DNA of 64,000 nucleotides from Aporrectodea caliginosa (taxonomy: Eukaryota > Annelida > Clitellata > Crassiclitellata > Lumbricidae): contig JACEVL010000963.1 of NCBI GenBank assembly GCA_020284085.1, positions 156,001 to 220,000 on the forward strand, read 5' to 3'. Positions 27,411 through 38,349 of the stretch are shown here, piece by piece. A model generated the notes under the pieces. It was not told the origin of the DNA, searched no databases, and saw nothing but the letters and a program-made list of their open reading frames with translations. The translations under genes were made by a program, and so were the position numbers. How positions within the stretch are numbered: position 1 is the first letter of the stretch; the number at the start of each line of letters is the position of its first letter.

Positions 27411-28804
27411 TGATGTTGTCGTTTCTTGCTCTTCCTCTATCGGTTCAGTCACAAATTTCGGGAGGAAGTCAATGAGATCGTCGACGGTCACTTTGCCATC
27501 CTGATTCTGGTCGAAGACTTTCAAGAAAACCTGGAAATAAACTCATCAGTTGAAAAAAGAAAAACTCTGATAGGCAAATATGCATTAATGAACGAAAAGG
27601 ATGAAATTAATTAAAGGACGAAAAGAGCGAAAGATTGGAAGAAAATGAATGTGTAAATGAATGAGTGAGTGAATGAATGATTGATTGATTGAACCAAATT
27701 CCATTGCCTGGCACCAGAGGACGCGTGCTCGCAAATAACTGTCCCAGAGTCGTTCGTGCAGGATCAATATTGTAATCGTTGGGTCATAGTCTTGCGAGCA
27801 ATGATTTCCACCTTCCGATATGTTGGAAGTGGCCCCATTGGGACGCCTTCACCACACACGGACAGGAAGAAGAACTGAAGCGGCATGAACTTAGTTTGCA
27901 CATAGCCTGGAGAGGAAACAACTCTTCGGAGAGGATGCCAGCCACAGATGATGATTATTGTAGACCGACTAGATAACGGTGTCAAAATCAATTAAAACAT
28001 CGAGAAAACAAAAGAAATTGGCGAAAGAATGAGATAGCAAGTTTGTTGAAGACTTACGTCAACCAAACGTAGAAGAGCGAAACCGTCAACATCTATTTCC
28101 TGTTCTTTGTTAAACTTTGAGTAATATTTATTCAGATCAGACTGATCGACCTGTTCGTTTTGATCGAAGTCGAAACTCCGAAGAAGAGATTTTCCCAGCT
28201 CAGTGCGATCCTCTAAACTCAACTCTTCGGTTTTATACCTCTCTCCTTTCTTTAAACCGGAGTTAGACCAGTACGATGCCATTTCTGAAAGAAGAAACAT
28301 CTGCTTATATCTTGATTGGTTAGTCGTCATCTATTTTTAAGACAACGAGTTAGAAAGTGCAGTATAGCCTACCTGTCTGTCTGTCTGTCCGTCTTTCTTT
28401 TTTATTTCATGTATGTCAATCTACCTGTGTATCTGCTTGACTGTCCCTCTATCCACCACTTAATCTATTTCGCATAGCAGAGTAAAGAAGCGAATTTATT
28501 GGAAAATGATTATTTGATAGAATATAGGAGTTGATGATGTTGATGATGAAAAAGACAACGACGGCGATGATTATGATAACGATAATGATGATGACGTTGA
28601 TGATTATGCTAATTATCAGAATGAATGAATGAATAAATGGATGATGATGATGATGATCACGATGATGATGATGATCACGATCATGATCACGATGATCACG
28701 ATGATGATGATGATTATGATTATAATGATGATGATTGTGATAAAGTTACCTGTGGCTGTGAAGCATATCACTGAAAGCAGGAACAAAATCCTCTGCGCCT
28801 GCAT
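26310..28804 (-). CDS. Gene F: secreted EF-hand protein with Thr/Pro-rich repeat tail (spliced)
   Basis: Coding exons 28804-28750, 28284-28058 and 27530-26310 (minus strand) give about 500 residues. Exon 1 encodes a signal peptide ([18 protein letters not shown]). Exon 2 carries EF1 (loop DFDQNEQVDQSD, residues 57-68; no Gly6). Exon 3 carries canonical EF2 (DQNQDGKVTVDD, 101-112), an acidic linker, and about 20 copies of the 17-residue repeat. Introns are phase 1 then phase 0, as in G, H and J. The start codon aligns with that of G. A +5-nt irregularity near 26320 creates the TGA at 26310, yet 2.2 kb of the same repeat remains open downstream in another frame, so the true product may be longer. 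The secreted, Thr-rich tail suggests O-glycosylated extracellular protein; this is inference. Confidence 0.8.
28620..28740. repeat. (GAT)n-rich microsatellite in intron of gene F
   Basis: GATGATGATCACGATG-type repeats just 3' of the signal-peptide exon donor. The equivalent intron of G carries a GAT/GGT microsatellite at 42176-42349. Confidence 0.85.
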
Positions 28805-29299
28805 GATTACGTTCATCTGGAAATTGTCACATTGCATATTCGAATTGACTTTATTGCTTTCGCTCATTTACAAATAATTATATTATTAAGTGCAGAATTA
28901 GCCTACTGGAAAGAGTTGCCGATAAGAATTTCAGATACATTCGCTCGACAAATAAAATAGGAATTGAAATGTAGCCTAAGTGGTGCTCGACCATCTAAGA
29001 AACAAGTTAGAGAGAGTGTTGGAGTTCATACACAGTAGGCCTATCCAGCTATCATAAAACGTTGAGGGTGTATAAATGCCTCTCTAAAAATCCCTTGCAC
29101 ACGGTTGGTAATTAGCAGCAACTTTCTTTTAAGAAATTATTATGGCCCTATTTACATATAGAACCACGTCTTGCTATATGGACATTCTAATACCTATAGC
29201 GCCTTTTTCTGATATGCAATTGCAAATGTTTGCGACTTCTATCATATTGGAAATTAAGAAGGTCGTATCGCATTAGATACGAGTTGGACAAAATGACAA

Positions 29300-29630
29300 A
29301 GGTCCGAACGAGTAAAATGAATGACCATATGGATTTTCTCCAGAAGAGACATTTACGAAAATCCTGAAGATTTTTCTTCAGACGGGATAGTTTCCGGCAT
29401 CCTGCATACGAGATAATGTTTTCAGAATTTCTCCAGAAGACATATTTAACCGCATATGGGAGATTTTTTCACAAGATACATTCGCTAGAATAGCCTACAG
29501 ACAATTTCCTCCAGAAGAGACATTTACCAAACTACAGAAGCCTTCTCTTCAAAAGAGACATTTCTACCGAATACAGAAGATGTTCGGAGAAGAGACATTC
29601 TGCCGAACAAGCGCGAAGATCATTTGCCAC
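29300..29630. repeat. Imperfect minisatellite in the 5' intron of gene F
   Basis: Diverged repeats built on CCAGAAGAGACATTTACCGAA...CAGAAGAT with a period of roughly 35-60 bp. The corresponding intron of G has the same at 42890-43085. Confidence 0.5.
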
Positions 29631-29684
29631 GGACTACTATGATAAATTATATTATTCATACAATTGCCAAGCGAGAGCGTATAC

Positions 29685-29772
29685 CTGTTCCCAATGCGTA
29701 ATATATTCTTCGTCGGAAAACCTGAAAGAAACAACTCTCTGTGCGATTTGACGAATTCTAAAGCTATTTATA
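29685..29772 (-). promoter_or_regulatory. Gene F promoter and noncoding first exon
   Basis: A sense TATAAATA box (plus-strand 29765-29772) is followed by a short untranslated exon ending at donor GTATAC (exon edge 29685). Gene G has the same arrangement: TATAAA at 43235-43240 and exon edge at 43154. Transcription should start about 30 bp downstream of the TATA box. This exon splices to the acceptor just before the signal-peptide exon (TTTCCAG near 28817). Confidence 0.6.
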
Positions 29773-30239
29773 AAGAAATGATCGGCAAATAGGCCTAATC
29801 TACGATATTTTGATGGCGAATGTCATTGATTTCGTTAGTTAGCCTATGTGAAATCAACAAATAAAATTTTCAATAACAAGAGATTTTTCTTCTTGATCAG
29901 TTCAAGTTAGCAGGCCTACAGACAGAAAAACGTCGCCGCAGTATATCTTTTCTAGTACTTGCTCACCTCTTCCTCTTATTTTGGGTTTTTAATTTCTCTA
30001 ATAAAAGTATAGATACATCTATAAATAATATAATTTAATGTTTTCCGATAGTCTACTATGTTGCTTCCTTCGCTTTGTACTAACTTGAACTCGTCACGAT
30101 GACAATATTATTTTCCTATCGAATGTTTGATTTTTTGATTTAACTGAAATAGACGAATTTATGACATTCGCGATCAAAATATCGTAGATCAATCGCTTTA
30201 TAGTAAACAGCGGCAGTATTGTTCGAATTGAACCGGTGG

Positions 30240-33170
30240 CGCTCCCTACTGCAACTCAATATGATGCGTGATCAGTGTAGTGTTTCCCGGCTGATCTCCA
30301 AAGACACACTCGAAATCAAACAATTCATATTGCTCAGTTACAACCGATTTCAAAAACGTTGTAGACTCATCATGTGGATAAAGAGGTAACACCACATTAA
30401 CTGTATCTGTAACAGATTTATTCTGTATGCGTGGCACGTAACGTTTCATCAATTCACGTGTACCACCCTCTGAGATTTCCTCCTATCCGGAGTAGACTAC
30501 TTCTCCCAACCTTTGCAAAACCACAAAAGGTCCATAGTATTTCGCTTGAAGAGGTTTACCTATAAGACCTAATGGCAACAACAGCAACACTAATATCCCT
30601 TCCGAAAAATGAATTGTCTAGCATGTCTGTCTTGCCATTTCTTTCACGTCGATTTGTCAATCAACCCATTCTCATTGAGAATTCGAACAAAATGTCTAAT
30701 TCTCTCACGTAAATCTAGCACAAAATCAATATGCGATTAGATTAATAATATATTAATCTTTTTTATTGATTCCAGCAGACATGAACGCAGTGTGATTACA
30801 AGTCATCAGTGTTACCACTCAACAATTTTGGAAAAACATAGATGACGCTAAAAAAACATAGAAAAACATAGACACGATTTTCAGGAATTATGTGTAAAAT
30901 TTGGTCCAAAAATCCCCAAAAAGTCCAGATCTCAACATTTTTTTCGGAAATCTAGTTGAAAAAAGTTGACAAGAAAAAAAAAACGTCATCGCAATCTAAA
31001 TTTATCACGTCCCACCACTAAGAATTGCTGAAAAACGTACCCTTTTTTATCCATCTAGTTTAACTTGCGGAAATCTTGAATGTTTGCTTGCTTGAATGTT
31101 TGCTTGCTTGAGCCACAGCTAAAAAGTCAAATCTTGCGACGACTAGTTCGATCACTTACAATCATTCAATCGTCGTGAAACTTGGCAGACAGACTCGCCC
31201 TCGCACACACTTCATTCTATCAAAATTTCAGCTCCCCAAAAAGGCTAGCTTATAGAATCGGGGACTCAACTTTTCGAATCGGGGAATCCCCTTTTCCGAC
31301 ACGGAGCGTTGTGATTGGCCAGCGTTGCCATTGGCTGCAACAGAAACAGGTGCGGTGCTTGATTAAACGGACGCTATGTTGTAAAATGAACGCGGACTAT
31401 ATATTTGTAGAGGTAACTGCTTAATATGACGGATTATAGGATACTAGATGGATATAGTAAAAACTTTGTTTTTACTATTGGTTCTTTTTATTATACGAAT
31501 TGCTAAAAAAGTACCTTTTTAACAAGTAAACCTTCCGTCGAAAAAAAACATAGATTTCTGGAAAAAAACATAGAAACATAGACGAGACAAAAAAACATAG
31601 ATCTTGGAGGAAAAACATAGGAGTGGTAACACTGCAAGTCATAGCATGAACGGATGATCACGAGTCATTACAGGAGTCTAATTTAACTCATGACAGCCAT
31701 CTCTCCTACCGCTCATTTTACAACGCCATCTGGTGAATGAAAAGCCGAATCGATTCCGCGCCATGCTGCTTTTCTGCTCTTCGTGCCTGAGTGTTAACCA
31801 TTCACCTAAAACATCCTTCCGTAACCAACTTTGTTTAATCTCAATTGCAATGGTCCTTTTACATCACGACCAAACGTTAACCCAAACGCCGAAAACAACC
31901 AACCAACTCCCTTTAATAGGAAAATAAAACCCTAGGAAGAACTTCATCCCAATATCCAGGAAATTCCTCTCCGTTCGCCTTTAACATTGTCTTTTAAAGT
32001 GCGATGGAATCGTTTCCAGGTATCCGTTGATTTACGGACGATGAAGACTTGTCTTCAACTGGAAAACCTGACACTCGTACAAACATATTTGAACCATTTC
32101 ACACGTAAATTCTGATCCACAATCAGACAAAATTTCCTCTGGAAATCTAAACATAGTGAAGACTGAAATAAGCGCTTTCGCAACTTCACTTACAGTATGC
32201 TTCCGTACAGGAGATGCCTGCGGATGATGTGTACTACTTTATTGTGTCGCTATATCCATCACATTTGAAATAAGCCTGTTCTAGAGAAAGTAGGCCTACT
32301 TGAGGACAAACGACTTTGAAAGCCAAGCTTGCGAAAGGTTCACCTATGAGTCACTGGTAAATTTATTAACGGTGCACGATTTTTTTCTGCTCCCTTACCC
32401 AAGCGCAGACAGACATCACATGTTAGGGCAATACTCATTTACAGACCGATAAACACCGGCCAACAGAAATGTCTCAACAGTCAACAGTATAATTATATCG
32501 AGTGTCTTAAGCGTAACTAAATGTCCACTCGAAGGAATGCCATGAGTAATGCAGTCCTTAAGTAATGTAGACTTTATTGTAACTGGAAGACACCTAAACC
32601 TTCAGGTGCAAGTCTATCACGCCAAATTCTTACCAAGACACCGTCTCGAAATAATTCATAGACGGGCAAGCTTATCTAGCACAGCAGCTAACAAATCAAA
32701 CAATGCCAACAAGGACCCAACTTCTCTTTGTAACAGAATTAATTCATTCCGTGAAACAATTTCACCTATCGCCAACTGTATTTCATCTGGCTTAACAAAC
32801 TATTCACCCAAATTCCAATCAACCAAATCGTCCTCGACGTCTGTACAAACGAGAAGAGTCTTAGAGTTATACTGCATCTATGCTGCCAATTCTGCTGCTT
32901 CCAAGATAATTAAGGGATTTCGAGTTTTTCTCTATCATCCAACGGTGTAATTTACAGGAAATGCATTTTACAAACTGTTCCAACTTAAAGACCTCCTAAA
33001 CCCTCTCTACATTCTCAAAAGCTTATACGACTTCCAGCCAACTCTAAAAAACAAACTTAACCTAAACGCAAAATTCGAATAAGACTCCGTATTTTTCATA
33101 GTGCGAAATCTTTCCCGATAAAATTTCGTCACACCCGATTAAGCAGTAAAGTCTACTTGAGAAGGTCATA
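30240..33170 (-). mobile_element. Gypsy-type LTR retrotransposon integrase remnant
   Basis: Minus-strand fragments in order: CDVCLRLGKG (zinc-binding region end, about 32420), VMDIATQ and EEILSDCGSEF (integrase DDE region, about 32260-32130), RFHRTLKD (about 32000), FGRDVKGPLQL (about 31870), GKPLQAKYYGPFVV (about 30550) and MKRYVPRIQ (about 30445). This order is typical of Ty3/Gypsy integrase. Many stops and two insertions make it inactive. The stretch 32550-33170 is assigned to it by continuity only. Confidence 0.7.
30807..31634. mobile_element. hAT-type non-autonomous element, 828 bp
   Basis: Ends CAGTGTTACCACTC and GAGTGGTAACACTG are perfect inverted repeats. An 8-bp target duplication CAAGTCAT lies at 30799-30806 and 31635-31642. 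The interior has repeated AAAAACATAGA words at both ends and no transposase. A paralogous sequence without the insertion exists at about 54400-54440, confirming the boundaries. Confidence 0.85.
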
Positions 33171-33719
33171 GCTTGGGCAGTCTTCAATAGATAATTCTGT
33201 AAAAACTGTTTGAGCCTTTTTCGTTAACTGGGTATGCATTAATTTAAAACAGATAACTTGTCTGTGGGAAATTTATATATTGCCATGACATTTTCAAATA
33301 ACAATTAATAATTTTCAACTAACCGAAACCTATCCCCTTCATTTTATCGCCCACATCGACTATATAGGTCTCAGTCACTAATACATTCCTAACCCTCTTA
33401 TCTACTTGACTATTATTTTTTGTCTAATCGATATCTAAACTGTTGATTTTGTAATCTTGTTGCGTTTGTGTCAACGAGTTTTTGAAATAAAGGAATAGTA
33501 GTAGTAGTAGACTAACTTACTATCCAACGTTTTCAACTACAATTCGTGCAGACACTGTTACTCCATATCCTCTATAATTCTATCTTACTCTCGCTTTCCT
33601 TACTTGGAATTCCGCTTCTATTCCGAATTCCCTTTCTTCTGCTTCTATAGTTAACTTCCTTTCCTCTGCGTCCATTTGTGACTTCCTCCCTTCTGCTTCC
33701 ATTTCCTTTTGCAGACTCA

Positions 33720-33866
33720 TTTCGCTAATTCAAATTAGTAGTAGTAACAGTAGCAGCAGCAGCAGCAGTAGTAGTAGCAGTAATGTAATGTAATGTAATG
33801 TAATGTAATGTAACAAAACATTTATAAAGCGCCACTTAAGAGTCTCTCAGAAGCGCTCGTATAGTG
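33720..33866 (-). mobile_element. Retroposon 3' end with (TTACA)n tail, copy 1
   Basis: The minus strand reads CTCTTAAGTGGCGCTTTATA, then ATG and a (TTACA)n tail. Related copies lie at 47640-47760 (plus) and 55615-55720 (minus). An adjacent CAG/TAG trinucleotide run lies at 33735-33780. Confidence 0.6.
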
Positions 33867-33888
33867 TAGTATAGTGGTAGTGTGGCGA

Positions 33889-34791
33889 ATGTGAAATTCG
33901 CCAGAGGGTAGTCTCTCTAAAAATATTTAGTCCATGTTTGGCCTGACTGGTAGGCGCCTGATTTGTTAGGCACTTGAGCTATAAATAGCCGAGGAAGCTA
34001 CGACGGACCTGATTCGTTGTCGTCAGTTGAAGGAAAAGTTGGCGCTTAATTCATTATAAGAAAAATTCGGATTGGATCCTGGCGGTCATGTGACCTGGTG
34101 CGCAGTGTTCTCTGGGAGTTTTTAGTAAAAGAAGGAGCGTTAGAAAATGGCTGATACGGATGGTCGGTAATTTCGGGTGTTTTAATCTGTGATCATCGAT
34201 GATTTCCTTCGTTTGACCGGGGAGTTATTACGATAAATTTACGGGGATTTTGGTGCTTGGTCACCCTGGAACCTTTGCTGTTTGTTGGAAGCGGTTTGAT
34301 ATCGAAATTGTTGGGTTTTGTATCCAATTCTGTTGGTGACCATTGTTTCGATTGGATGTGCTGCAATGGAGGAATTTGATTGATGCTAATCTCTGGGAAA
34401 CTTCGATTTCACTAAACGGGGAAACGAACCCATTCATATACGAAGCAGGGAGTATAATTTTATTTTATTTAGCCAATTGAAATTAACTCCAGATGCCCAG
34501 ATATTGATCGTACTAAATGTCAATCAGAAAGTAATAGGGAGCGTTATTAATAATCGATCTCGCTAACTAGTAGTGGTAACTTTAGAGCGGTAGATTAGAC
34601 ATCTGTTGAGATATTCGACAATCTTGTGCGATCGATTCACCTACGTCGTGTGAGATTGATTGTAAACCGGTTAATTTGTCAAACCTTGTAATAATTTAAA
34701 CTCGATCGAAGAAACCTGTTCAGTTAAACTGTTTAATCAAGGAACATAATTTCAGTTCAAATAATTGACAAATTTTAATAAATCAATACAA
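33889..34791 (+). mobile_element. Possible LTR and leader of a retrotransposon
   Basis: Starts TGTGGCGAATGTG, runs about 900 bp without coding capacity and leads directly into a gag-like frame. No second LTR was found, so the LTR call rests on position and the TG start only. Confidence 0.3.
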
Positions 34792-35445
34792 ATGGCTGAA
34801 TCTCAGTTAATCGATGAAGTTGACGAAATCACTAGCGAGACAGGAGTTAGTCCAACAAGTATTGAAAGTGAACAGTTGCAATTGACACATTCTCCTGGTA
34901 ATTCAGACGAAATGTTGAAGGAACTTCTATTTCGCCAGAAAGGGTTGGACACTCTTCTCAATCGTTTTCTGGAAGAACAAACACAAATCAATCTGAATAA
35001 TAACGCTCAGATGGAGAAATTGAAGGAATGTATAACTAGGAACCAAACTGTTGAGGGAAATAAGAACCCCGCAGGGCGAACAGGCGCCTTGGCCTCAGAT
35101 CGAGGAGCTACGGACACCACTCTGGGCAATCCCTGGTTAATTACAAAGATCCCTGGTAACACGCACTCAGAATATGAAAATAGGTCATTCATGAGTGCGC
35201 CTAATAAAACAATCGATAACTTGACTTCGGTAGCGCCTTCAATGGAATCACGAGCTAATCCTGCTCTCTATAGCCTTTCCTCGGATTTGAACTCGAGATC
35301 TATTGGTAGATCCTTTGTCAGTACTTTTCCCCAACAGTACGTGCAGTCGCTAGAGGGCGCCACGCACGCTTCAGTAGTAGTAGTAGTAGTAGTGGCGGTG
35401 GTGGAGGCGGTGGCAGTAGCAGTAGCAGTGGCAGTAGAATTATAG
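34792..35445 (+). CDS. Gag-like open reading frame, probably truncated retroelement
   Basis: An open frame from ATG 34792 encodes about 217 residues starting MAESQLIDEVDEI. It is rich in Glu, Gln, Asn and Ser, with a helical segment of Leu/Glu/Lys around residues 35-75 that could be coiled coil. It ends in a low-complexity Val/Ala run encoded by a GTA/GCA trinucleotide repeat (35375-35440) and then a stop, suggesting a microsatellite disrupted the original C-terminus. It is the only plus-strand frame of non-repetitive composition in the middle of the window. No conserved domain is recognised. I favour retroelement gag over a host gene because of the LTR-like leader. Confidence 0.4.
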   Translation: MAESQLIDEVDEITSETGVSPTSIESEQLQLTHSPGNSDEMLKELLFRQKGLDTLLNRFLEEQTQINLNNNAQMEKLKECITRNQTVEGNKNPAGRTGALASDRGATDTTLGNPWLITKIPGNTHSEYENRSFMSAPNKTIDNLTSVAPSMESRANPALYSLSSDLNSRSIGRSFVSTFPQQYVQSLEGATHASVVVVVVVAVVEAVAVAVAVAVEL

Positions 35446-35589
35446 CAACAGCAATGTACTTTTCCAATGCTTTTCCATCAGTATCCAGCGCTATGATGCC
35501 ATCACCTTTCAAGGCACTGACTCATGTTGCAGAGGACGAGACCCGATTTTCCAGGTAGGCCCTACCCATCACAGCTCATAGCATATTTT

Positions 35590-36420
35590 TTTTATTCCTG
35601 AGGGATTACACGTGATTACCCTTAACTTCGAATAACGATGGTCCAGTGTCAGTTGAAGAGCTAGTATATATAGTTGACTAGGGTTAGGGTTAGGGTTAGG
35701 TTAGGATTAGTTAGGGTCAGTTTCGCTTGCATAAGTCGATCAAACTGAGACGGTTATTACACGTAGACAGAAATTGATTTGGTTTTGGTGTCGTATCTAC
35801 TTTTCGAAATCGAAAGATTCTACTTTATTTGGATGGCCATTTGTTCATTGTCAAAGCCAGCGTCAAATTAGCAGTTTTGAAACAATGGCACGTACATGTA
35901 AAGAGTGTTTGATTGCAGGTGGTTCTACATTCTGCAGTTCTTTCATTAAATTCGGGAACATGTTCTGCCCACACAGTCATGGGAATTGCTTACTTAAAAT
36001 GTTTCTCAATAATATTAATAGTCTTCTCTTATCTTCAGCTGTCCTTGATCCGAGAATTGGCCACACCGTGGACAATTCCACTCCATCAACTTCCGTTTCT
36101 CGTCTCTTTCAAAAAGCGGTCGAATGATAATACAGTCCACGACTTTATCTTATCGTAACCACGAGCACTAACATTTACGCTGACAGTAGACTGTTTTGTC
36201 AATCCGAGTATACACCCTCCCGCTATTGTATTGTATTGTATTGCATTAGTTTAAATTAGATTGAAGTTGATTGGATTGAATTGTGTTTGATGGTACTGGA
36301 TTTTATTAGATTAGATTGGATTGAAGTGGATTGGATTGCAGCGAATTACCGTAGATTATATGAGATAGAATCTCATACGTGCAGAAGAACATCTCAGATC
36401 AGACATTTGAAATTCATTTA
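35590..36420. other. Left flank of gene G duplicated block
   Basis: Matches 21600-22080 upstream of the gene F block, including ATTGGCCACACCGTGGACAA. A TTAGGG-rich patch lies at 35680-35715. No gene. Confidence 0.5.
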
Positions 36421-36421
36421 A

Positions 36422-37481
36422 CCCTTTCGCTGCGGATGACGAGTATGTCTCGTCATAAAATTGCATTCCCGTAGGCGGATGACGAGAACCTCTCGTCACA
36501 AACACAGTTCAAGCTTACGGGATATAATACTGCTACGTCTACTGGAATAGGCCCCCTACAACGTTATCGCGTATTGGAATGATAAAAAAGTAATGAATTA
36601 TATAATTGAAGATAATATTCGTTCGGTAGATGGCGGAATTATTGTTTTTATTATGGATTATGAAATCATCGTGTGATGTCATAGTGACTACGTATATAGG
36701 CCTATGCTTAAAAAAATGCATTTGCTGTAACATGTTTATAGAAACTAAAATTTACAAATAAATTTACAAATAAAATCTATAAATTTTTATAGATAAAGTT
36801 ACGGTACTTGTCGGTTTTACGACCCCCAAAAATTCTTCATATCGTCACTTTGAAATGGAAGCTGGATTGATGAAAAAAATTGTTTCCCGATATAAAAGTG
36901 GGATTGATGGAAACATTCCTGTGTTTAAACAGAAGCTGGATTGATAGAAATAATTTTTCCCGTAAATAGAAGCTGGATGGATTAAACTAAGTTTTCTATT
37001 GAATATATCCTGCATTTTAGCGTATTTTATTATTTATCTTGTCTGCCTGCGTAAATGGAAGTTGGATTGATGAAAATAATTCTTTGCGTAAACAGTAGTT
37101 GGATTAATGGATATGAGGAATTTTAAATCGCGTAATATATGAAGAATTTTGGGGGTCGTAAAACCGACAAGTACCAAAGTTACTAATATGGTGACATTGA
37201 GACGTAGATTTTCAGCTGCACAAGTTAGAGATTTGTTGAGTTACATTGGTCAAGGGATGAGTTATTCCGAACACCTATTTTTGGGGTGTTTCCAGAGATA
37301 TCATACTGAGGAAAACTAAAAGTACGAGTAGGCTAAAAAATATATGAGGAACTATGAATAACCATGAAAATTTGCCAAAAAAGATATGCAGATTTATAAT
37401 GTGAAAATTCCGGATATACTTCCTATAGATTTCGGCTTTACATTACGCGTACGGGATTAAAAGGCCCACGCAGCGAAAGGG
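36422..37481. mobile_element. TTAA-flanked piggyBac-like MITE carrying a nested MITE
   Basis: TTAA at 36418-36421 and 37482-37485 flank inverted ends CCCTTTCGCTGCG and CGCAGCGAAAGGG. GGATGACGAG and CTCGTCA words repeat near the left end. A second element (36804-37178) is nested inside. No transposase frame. Confidence 0.75.
36804..37178. mobile_element. MITE with internal spaced minisatellite, TIR type 2
   Basis: Ends form an inverted repeat of about 40 bp, starting GGTACTTGTCGGTTTTACGA on the left and ending in its reverse complement near 37178. The interior holds TGGAAGCTGGATTGATGAAA-type repeats with variable spacers and the leading GTCACTTT.AAATGG shared with the element at 22573-23036. 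Confidence 0.75.
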
Positions 37482-37494
37482 TTAACCTTTTCAA

Positions 37495-37575
37495 CGCGTA
37501 TCCCGGCGCCGCGCCGCGCCGGGATATCAAAACATGCCGCCGTACTTACCCCGGCGCGGCGCCGGGATATATAAA
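37495..37575. repeat. GC-rich inverted repeat
   Basis: CCCGGCGCCGCGCCGCGCC is followed about 35 bp later by CCCCGGCGCGGCGCCGGG in an otherwise AT-rich region, capable of a strong hairpin. It may be the end of another inverted-repeat element. Confidence 0.55.
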
Positions 37576-38349
37576 GAATGATTTATAGGTTCTCCCAGTA
37601 CTGCGGGAAACCCCTTAGCAGTGTGCAGAGATGCCGTTGGTTGTCAACAAGTGCACCTTATAAAGAAATACATATCTATGGTAAAAAAAATACATAGGGC
37701 CTATCTATGGTGGCTTTTTCCATGTTCTATATTTACTTTATTCGTGTCTTTTTCAGATTATTTAGGGTTATATACATAATATATACTTACAGGCACCTAT
37801 GCATGAATATATACACATACACATACATTGGTTTGTATAGACAACATGAACGCATTATACTAGTTGTGGACAATTTCTAGATTCAGAAAGATATCGCAAC
37901 CGGAGCCCGGTCAATAGGTTCACTTGATCAGATCCAACAACGTTCAATGTAAGGATGCAATTAGTTTTAATCAATAGTTAGTTCATTATTTAAATAATTA
38001 ACTTAGAAGCGCATATTGTTCTGGTCTTGTATAATTTTTATGGAACAGGTGAGAATTGGCGAATGAACAAATCAAAGAACAAAAAGCCAGAAAATGAAAG
38101 ATTCAATTCTTCTTTGACGTTCTCTTCATCAGGTGGTTCTTATTCTCGTTCTGTTGTTTCAGCGGATACTTTTGATCGTTCTTAGGTTGTATTGGTTCCA
38201 CAAATCTGGTAGTTGTTCTTACGGTGCCGGTTGTCAAAATAGGTAGTGATGGTTGTTTCTCAGGTTCTATTGTATCTATCGGTTGTTCTGGTTCTGATTT
38301 CTATAGACTTGGTTCTGATTATATTTAATCAATTGGTGTTCTGGTTCTA

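Noticed and set aside
24152..27504. Plus-strand VVVVSTFGCGCVV and CIYFWLWLC repeat frames
   Set aside because: Antisense shadows of the 51-bp repeat in gene F; no start context, signal or domain.
32549..32950. 133-codon plus-strand frame
   Set aside because: Ser/Asn-rich with no recognisable domain and antisense to the Gypsy remnant.
34765..34791. Non-ATG upstream start for the gag-like frame
   Set aside because: The ATG at 34792 follows an AACA-type context (AATACAAATGG) and is the simpler start.
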